Shown here: positions 13,605 through 19,143 of the stretch, piece by piece
How the letters are laid out: the number at the start of each line of letters is the position of its first letter
Position numbering within the stretch: the first letter of the stretch is position 1
NCBI GenBank assembly: GCA_900552565.1
Contig: USAK01000033.1
Location: forward strand, 1 to 19,143
Direction of reading: 5' to 3'
Source: an uncultured Selenomonas sp.
GTDB taxonomy: Bacteria > Bacillota > Negativicutes > Selenomonadales > Selenomonadaceae
DNA: 19,143 nt
The notes under the pieces: model-generated
Told to the model about the DNA's origin: nothing
Database searches by the model: none
Seen by the model: the letters and a program-made list of their open reading frames with translations, nothing else
Position numbers and translations under genes: made by a program

Positions 13605-14804
13605 AGTAAACAAAGTCGTACTCGCATACTCGGGTGGTCTCGACACCTCGGTAATCATTCCTTGGCTCAAGGAACATTATGATGGCTGCGAAGTCATTGC
13701 CTGCTGCGCCGATGTCGGACAGGGCGATGAGCTCAACGTTGTCCATGACAAGGCACTGGCATCCGGTGCTTCGAAGGTCTACATCGCAGACCTCAAGGAA
13801 GAATTCCTCAAAGAATACGTTTGGCCGACGCTCAAAGCCGGTGCTATCTACGAGGATAAGTACCTGCTCGGCACGTCGTTTGCACGTCCGGTCATTGCGA
13901 AGAAGCTCGTCGAAATCGCCAAGAAAGAGGGCGCTGACGCCATTGCTCACGGTGCAACGGGCAAAGGCAACGACCAGGTCCGTTTCGAACTGACGGTCAA
14001 GGCACTGGCTCCGAACATGAAGATCATCGCTCCGTGGCGTGAGTGGGACCTCGACTCCCGTTCCGCAGAGCTCGAATATGCAAAGAAGCACAATATTCCT
14101 ATTTCCACGGGGGCAAAGACGTACTCGATGGACCGCAACATCTGGCATCTGTCTCATGAAGGCGCAGACCTCGAGGATCCGGCCAACGAGCCGCATGACA
14201 GCATGTTCCTGATCTCGAAGGCACCGAAAGATGCTCCGGACAAACCGGAATACGTCACGGTTGACTTCGAGAAGGGCGAGCCGGTCGCTGTCAACGGCGA
14301 GAAACTCGGTGCTGTTGAACTCCTGACGAAGCTCAATGAAATCGGTGCACGCAACGGCGTTGGCATCACGGACCTCTGCGAGAACCGTCTTGTCGGCATG
14401 AAGTCCCGCGGCGTCTATGAGAACCCGGGCGGAGCTATCCTTTACTATGCTCACCGTGAACTCGAGTATCTCTGCCTCGACCGCATGACGTACCACTTCA
14501 AGCAGCATGTTGCCATCCGTTACGGCGAGCTCGTCTATGACGGCATGTGGTTCTGCCAGCTGCGCGAAGCTCTTGCTGCTTTCGTCGACAGCACGCAGCA
14601 GACGGTTACGGGTACGGTTAAGCTCAAACTCTACAAGGGCAGCATCATCTCCGCTGGCTCCAAGAGCCCGTATTCCCTCTACAGCAAGGAATATGTCACG
14701 TTCGAGCACGACGATGTTTACAACCAGGCTGACGCTACGGGCTTCATCAACCTCTTCGGCCTGCCGCTCAAGGTACGTGCCCTGATGCAGGAGAAGAACA
14801 AGTA

Positions 14805-14805
<1 letters not shown>
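13597..14805 (+). CDS. argG: Argininosuccinate synthase
   Basis: 402 residues, standard length. It joins citrulline and aspartate using ATP to make argininosuccinate in the cytoplasm. The N-type ATP-pyrophosphatase loop [10 protein letters not shown] (10-19) is intact, followed by [24 protein letters not shown] (about 116-128) is the citrulline/aspartate-binding block. The ATG 13597 is chosen because it gives the universal [15 protein letters not shown]-terminus and has AAGAGG upstream. Its stop overlaps the argH start by one base (TAATG), indicating translational coupling. Confidence 0.96.
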
Positions 14806-16232
<1,427 letters not shown>

Positions 16233-16255
16233 ATCAAACCTCTTTTCTCCAATTA

Positions 16256-16311
16256 AAATCCCTGATTCCATAGGATTTCATTATTTGAAATCTGGAGTCA
16301 GGGATTTTTTT
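16256..16311. terminator. Long intrinsic terminator after argH
   Basis: AAATCCCTGA (16256-16265) pairs with TCAGGGATTT at 16298-16307, and an inner GATTTCA/TTGAAATC arm extends the hairpin to roughly 22 bp. A T-run to 16311 follows. A-rich sequence on the left lets it also act on the minus strand, behind the esterase gene. Confidence 0.85.
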
Positions 16312-16368
16312 ACGACCAGGCTTACGGCCAAGACCATCCGTCAGGTCAATCCGGGCAAGAAAAGCTTG

Positions 16369-17601
16369 TCAATAGTCCTGCCTGACTTGGTGCAGACGGA
16401 AGCAGGGATGACAGGCCTGAACGGAAGGCAGGCTGACGACATGGGAAAGGAGAAAATCCGCGAGCTTGGCTGAGCCTGCCTTCGTCGGGTGCGTGCCGTC
16501 GCCGACAAAATCTTCAGGGGCGAGCAGGGGGCCGTGACTGTTGAGCGGCAGATAGGAGACAGGCAGGCTCTCGGCTGCGGCTGTGCGGCAGGCTTCTTCT
16601 ATCCAGAGGCCGGCCACTGGTGTAATCATGGCGGGCAGGGGCTCGAGGCAGAGGATGGACGCCTGTGGATTCATCGCGTGCACGGTGCGGATGAGGCTCA
16701 GATAGGCCTTGACGTATTCGTTGTGATAGGGACGGCGCTTCTTATCGCTGAAGTCATTCGTGCCCATGGCGATGATGACGGCATCGACGGGGAGTTTTTC
16801 ACTTTGCCAGAGCGTATTGCCCTTGACTTTGGCACCGCCAAAGAAGGTCCAGCGGTAACGTTCTTCGGTATGAAGGCCTTTGTCGGGCCACGCGGCACCC
16901 CAGTTGTGCACGACGCCCTCGCCGGATTTGGCGAGTACGCTGTAGTCGGCGCCCAAACGTCGCGCGAGCTGCGGGGCAAAGGACATGGAGCCGTCCTCGA
17001 TGTCGGCGTCATTTCTGCCGCGTTTCTGGCCGTCGTTGCGGAAGCCTGCGGTGATGGAGTCACCGACGAATTCAAGGCGCAGTTTTTTCGTTGTGCTGAG
17101 ACGGGAATTTTGCGATCGAATTGATGGCGCTGACTTTGCCGATGCCGCTTTGACGGCAGGCGAGCTGTTCGAGCCGGCTGAATCGGTTAAGTCAGCTGAG
17201 TCGGTAATAAGACCGTCGAAATGGCTGATGCCGTAGAGCCCTTCGGTTGCGCGCTCAAGGCGCAGGGCGTGGCTGCCTGCAGGCAGATTTTCGGCCAGCA
17301 GCGTCGGCTGACCGGCTTTTGCTGCCGTGATTTTTTTCGCCGGCTGGCCGTCAATCGTGACGAGCCAGCGGTTGTTCCCGTCGCGCAGTTTGACGCTGAC
17401 TTTCGTGCCGGTGAAAGCTGCTTTGATATAGACGGCTCCCTGTGCGGCCGCGCGGCTGCCGTCTGCCTCTTCCTGCCAGCGTCCTTCGTAATGGATGGCC
17501 GGGGAATTGGCGGGAATCTCGGCAGCAAGGGCGGCAGCAGGACAGAGGCAGAGGCCGGCGGCGAGGCACAGGCCCTGAAATAGGGCGGAGGTTTTGGTCA
17601 T
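16369..17601 (-). CDS. Secreted SGNH/GDSL esterase, carbohydrate esterase family 2-like
   Basis: 410 residues. A Sec signal peptide (MTKTSALFQGLCLAAGLCLC, then AAALAA) is followed by a beta-sandwich domain (about 30-130: HYEGRW, AVYIKAAFTGTKVSVKL, WLVTIDG), a Ser/Ala-rich linker (about 140-170) and an SGNH hydrolase domain. Catalytic blocks: GDSITAGF (Ser182), AKSGEGVVHN (oxyanion Gly), AMGTNDFSD (Asn282) and GDGTHPTKAG (Asp368, His371). Jelly-roll plus SGNH is the layout of CE2 deacetylases, so removal of O-acetyl groups from a polysaccharide is likely; the substrate is unknown. The start is ATG at 17599-17601, with GAAAGGAA upstream; the frame stays open to 17631 but without a site. The C-terminal ~25 residues, including two cysteines, extend beyond the usual domain end. 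Divergent from an acyltransferase gene. Confidence 0.83.
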   Translation of the reverse strand: MTKTSALFQGLCLAAGLCLCPAAALAAEIPANSPAIHYEGRWQEEADGSRAAAQGAVYIKAAFTGTKVSVKLRDGNNRWLVTIDGQPAKKITAAKAGQPTLLAENLPAGSHALRLERATEGLYGISHFDGLITDSADLTDSAGSNSSPAVKAASAKSAPSIRSQNSRLSTTKKLRLEFVGDSITAGFRNDGQKRGRNDADIEDGSMSFAPQLARRLGADYSVLAKSGEGVVHNWGAAWPDKGLHTEERYRWTFFGGAKVKGNTLWQSEKLPVDAVIIAMGTNDFSDKKRRPYHNEYVKAYLSLIRTVHAMNPQASILCLEPLPAMITPVAGLWIEEACRTAAAESLPVSYLPLNSHGPLLAPEDFVGDGTHPTKAGSAKLADFLLSHVVSLPSVQACHPCFRLHQVRQDY

Positions 17602-17699
17602 GAAGAAGTTCCTTTCTATATATGGATACATATATCACAGTTAGTTTTACTGCTTTTTCTGACTCATCAAAATTATTTCTGACTTTTTCGTTTTGTGGC

Positions 17700-17728
17700 T
17701 TGCTTTTTCTCTCATGGTATTCTATAGT
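17700..17728 (+). promoter_or_regulatory. Candidate promoter of the acyltransferase gene
   Basis: TTGCTT (17700-17705) and TATAGT (17723-17728) with a 17-base spacer, about 60 bases before the GTG start. The AT-rich divergent region also contains a direct repeat TGCTTTTTCT at 17651-17660 and 17701-17710, and two copies of TTCTGACT. Confidence 0.45.
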
Positions 17729-17791
17729 ATAAATTATATGTGTGTATATACGGCACGGCAAGTGCCTGTTTGATAACTGGAGGGAATTTCA

Positions 17792-19143
17792 GTGGGTTTA
17801 TTTGGACGGCCAACAGCGGGACGGCGCCATATCGACGGCCTCGATGTGCTGCGCACGCTCGCCATTGTCGGCGTCACGCTGTTTCATATGTTTCCGGACG
17901 GACTGCCCGGCGGCTACTTGGGCGTGTCGCTGTTTTTCGTGCTCACGGGCTTTCTTTTGGCCTATACGAGCAAGCGGAGCTGGCTGGAGCACCGTTTTCG
18001 CGTGAAGACGTATTACTTCAAGCGCATCAAACGCATTTATCCGTCGCTGATTATCGTGCTGCTGACGACGATTGGCGTCTATAACTTCGTGCTGCCCAAA
18101 GTCGTCTCGGCCATACGGCCGGAGTTTTTGTCGGTGCTGCTCGGCTATAACAACTGGTGGCAGATTGCGCAGAACGCGGACTACTTCACGCGCCTGACGA
18201 ATGCCTCGCCGTTTACGCACCTCTGGTTTATGGGCATCGAGATGCAGTATTATCTCATCTGGCCGCTGCTGTTTGCCGTTTATGCGTTCCTCGATATCCT
18301 CGCCGGCCGCAGGGCGGGGCTTGCCGTCATGGCGGTGCTGGCCCTCGGTTCGGCGGCGGTCATGCCGCTGATGTATCAGCCGGATATGGACGTCACGCGC
18401 CTGTACTACGGCACGGATACGCGCATTTACGCGCTGCTCTTCGGCGCGGTGCTCGGCCTCTGGTGGGTGGACCGCCCGCAGAAGCAGCTTTCACGTCTTG
18501 GCTCAGCCCTCGGCTACATCGGCTGGCCGCTGCTCGTCGGCGTGACGATTGCCGCGTATTTCACGCTTGACGGTCAGAACCCTGTCGTTTATCAGGGCGG
18601 CATGCTCTTGATGACGGTGCTGTTCTGCCTTCTTCTGCTGCTGACGGCCGACGACCGTCTTCTCATCGGCACCATACTTGAGAGCCCCGCGTTCAAATGG
18701 CTCGGCTGGCTCGGCAAACGCAGCTTTGGCATTTATCTCTGGCAGTATCCGGTCATTTACCTCTTTGCCAAGATGGGCTGGATACAGCTGCCATACTACG
18801 CGGTGCTGGAATTTGCGGCCATCATCGTCCTGACGCTCTGGTCGGATGCTCTTGCCAACGTCATCACGACGCGCCGCCTGCCGGCCATCAACGGCCGCCA
18901 TGTCGTTGCAACCTGCTCGTTCCTGCTGGCCTTTACGCTGCCGGGCCTTGCCTTCATGGGCTTTGGCAGTCATGCCGTCGTCGTTTCGGCCGAGCAGAAA
19001 GTCAGCGATACGGGCGAGCTGCAGGCCAAGCTCGCGGCCAATAAAGCCGAAGAGCAGCAGGCCAATGAAGCCGCAGCGCAGGCACAGCCAACTGGGACAG
19101 AAGCCGTGCAGGCGGACAATGTCGACCTCTCGGGCGTGGCCTG
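17792..19143 (+). CDS. Acyltransferase family 3 (OafA/OatA-like) membrane protein, partial
   Basis: The frame starts with GTG 17792, ten or so bases after GGAGGG, and remains open for 450 codons to the right edge. Acyltransferase-3 marks: GLDVLRTLAIVGVTLFHMFP (about 18-37, membrane helix with the catalytic-region His), GGYLGVSLFFVLTGFLLA, YFKRIKRIYP and HLWFMGIEMQYYLIWP. About ten hydrophobic helices follow to roughly residue 395. After the last one comes an Ala/Glu/Gln-rich linker that looks extracytoplasmic. This suggests an OatA/OafA-type fusion with a C-terminal SGNH domain beyond the window. Such proteins O-acetylate cell-wall or surface glycans. The divergent neighbour encodes a putative deacetylase, so both may act on the same polymer, which is inference. 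Confidence 0.85.
   Translation, partial: MGLFGRPTAGRRHIDGLDVLRTLAIVGVTLFHMFPDGLPGGYLGVSLFFVLTGFLLAYTSKRSWLEHRFRVKTYYFKRIKRIYPSLIIVLLTTIGVYNFVLPKVVSAIRPEFLSVLLGYNNWWQIAQNADYFTRLTNASPFTHLWFMGIEMQYYLIWPLLFAVYAFLDILAGRRAGLAVMAVLALGSAAVMPLMYQPDMDVTRLYYGTDTRIYALLFGAVLGLWWVDRPQKQLSRLGSALGYIGWPLLVGVTIAAYFTLDGQNPVVYQGGMLLMTVLFCLLLLLTADDRLLIGTILESPAFKWLGWLGKRSFGIYLWQYPVIYLFAKMGWIQLPYYAVLEFAAIIVLTLWSDALANVITTRRLPAINGRHVVATCSFLLAFTLPGLAFMGFGSHAVVVSAEQKVSDTGELQAKLAANKAEEQQANEAAAQAQPTGTEAVQADNVDLSGVA

Noticed and set aside
18157..19044. Alternative-frame ORFs in the acyltransferase region
   Set aside because: The GTG-initiated frame from 17792 is open to the window edge and contains all acyltransferase-3 motifs, so the others are shadows.

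Overview
The window looks like a chromosomal segment of a moderately GC-rich, Gram-negative-type Firmicute, most likely a Negativicutes/Selenomonadaceae member (Selenomonas/Mitsuokella-like). This is inferred from the full argCJBD-argF-argGH set, the two-subunit Fe-S serine dehydratase and AGGAGG-type ribosome binding sites. No rRNA or other taxonomic marker is present, so the genus is not established.

Layout. 1-384: C-terminal end of a large M16C/presequence-protease-like peptidase. 674-1561: dapA, behind a good promoter. 1652-3225: sdaAB-sdaAA, a serine-degrading pair. 3226-5466: an accessory islet. It holds two tandem copies of a ~290-bp palindromic element, a stand-alone promoter-hairpin-terminator unit that looks like a small RNA gene, a 54-codon AT-rich ORF, an HNH endonuclease on the minus strand and a short ORF remnant. 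5467-7649: a gamma-carbonic-anhydrase-like protein (-), an unrecognised secreted protein (+) and a monofunctional GT51 peptidoglycan glycosyltransferase (-). 7863-16232: arginine biosynthesis in three blocks: argC-argJ-argB-argD, which ends at a strong terminator; argF with its own promoter and ArgR-type boxes; and argG-argH, whose stop and start codons overlap. 16369-17601 (-) and 17792-19143 (+): a divergent pair, a secreted CE2-like SGNH esterase and a membrane acyltransferase-3 protein that runs off the window.

How the genes work together. argJ can recycle the acetyl group from acetylornithine to glutamate, argB/C/D make acetylornithine, and argF/G/H turn ornithine into arginine. Every step from N-acetylglutamate to arginine is therefore here, except carbamoyl-phosphate synthesis. 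ArgR-type boxes before argF, and a weaker one before argC, suggest arginine repression. The N-terminal helix on ArgB suggests feedback inhibition by arginine.

Most interesting non-genic signals: (i) the tandem palindromic elements, whose apical stems differ by several compensatory base-pair changes; (ii) an orphan ~80-nt RNA unit at 3846-3967; (iii) five tandem 8-bp repeats running into the argB ribosome binding site; (iv) an 8-codon upstream ORF whose stop overlaps the argG start. No CRISPR array, tRNA, rRNA or recognisable transposase was seen.
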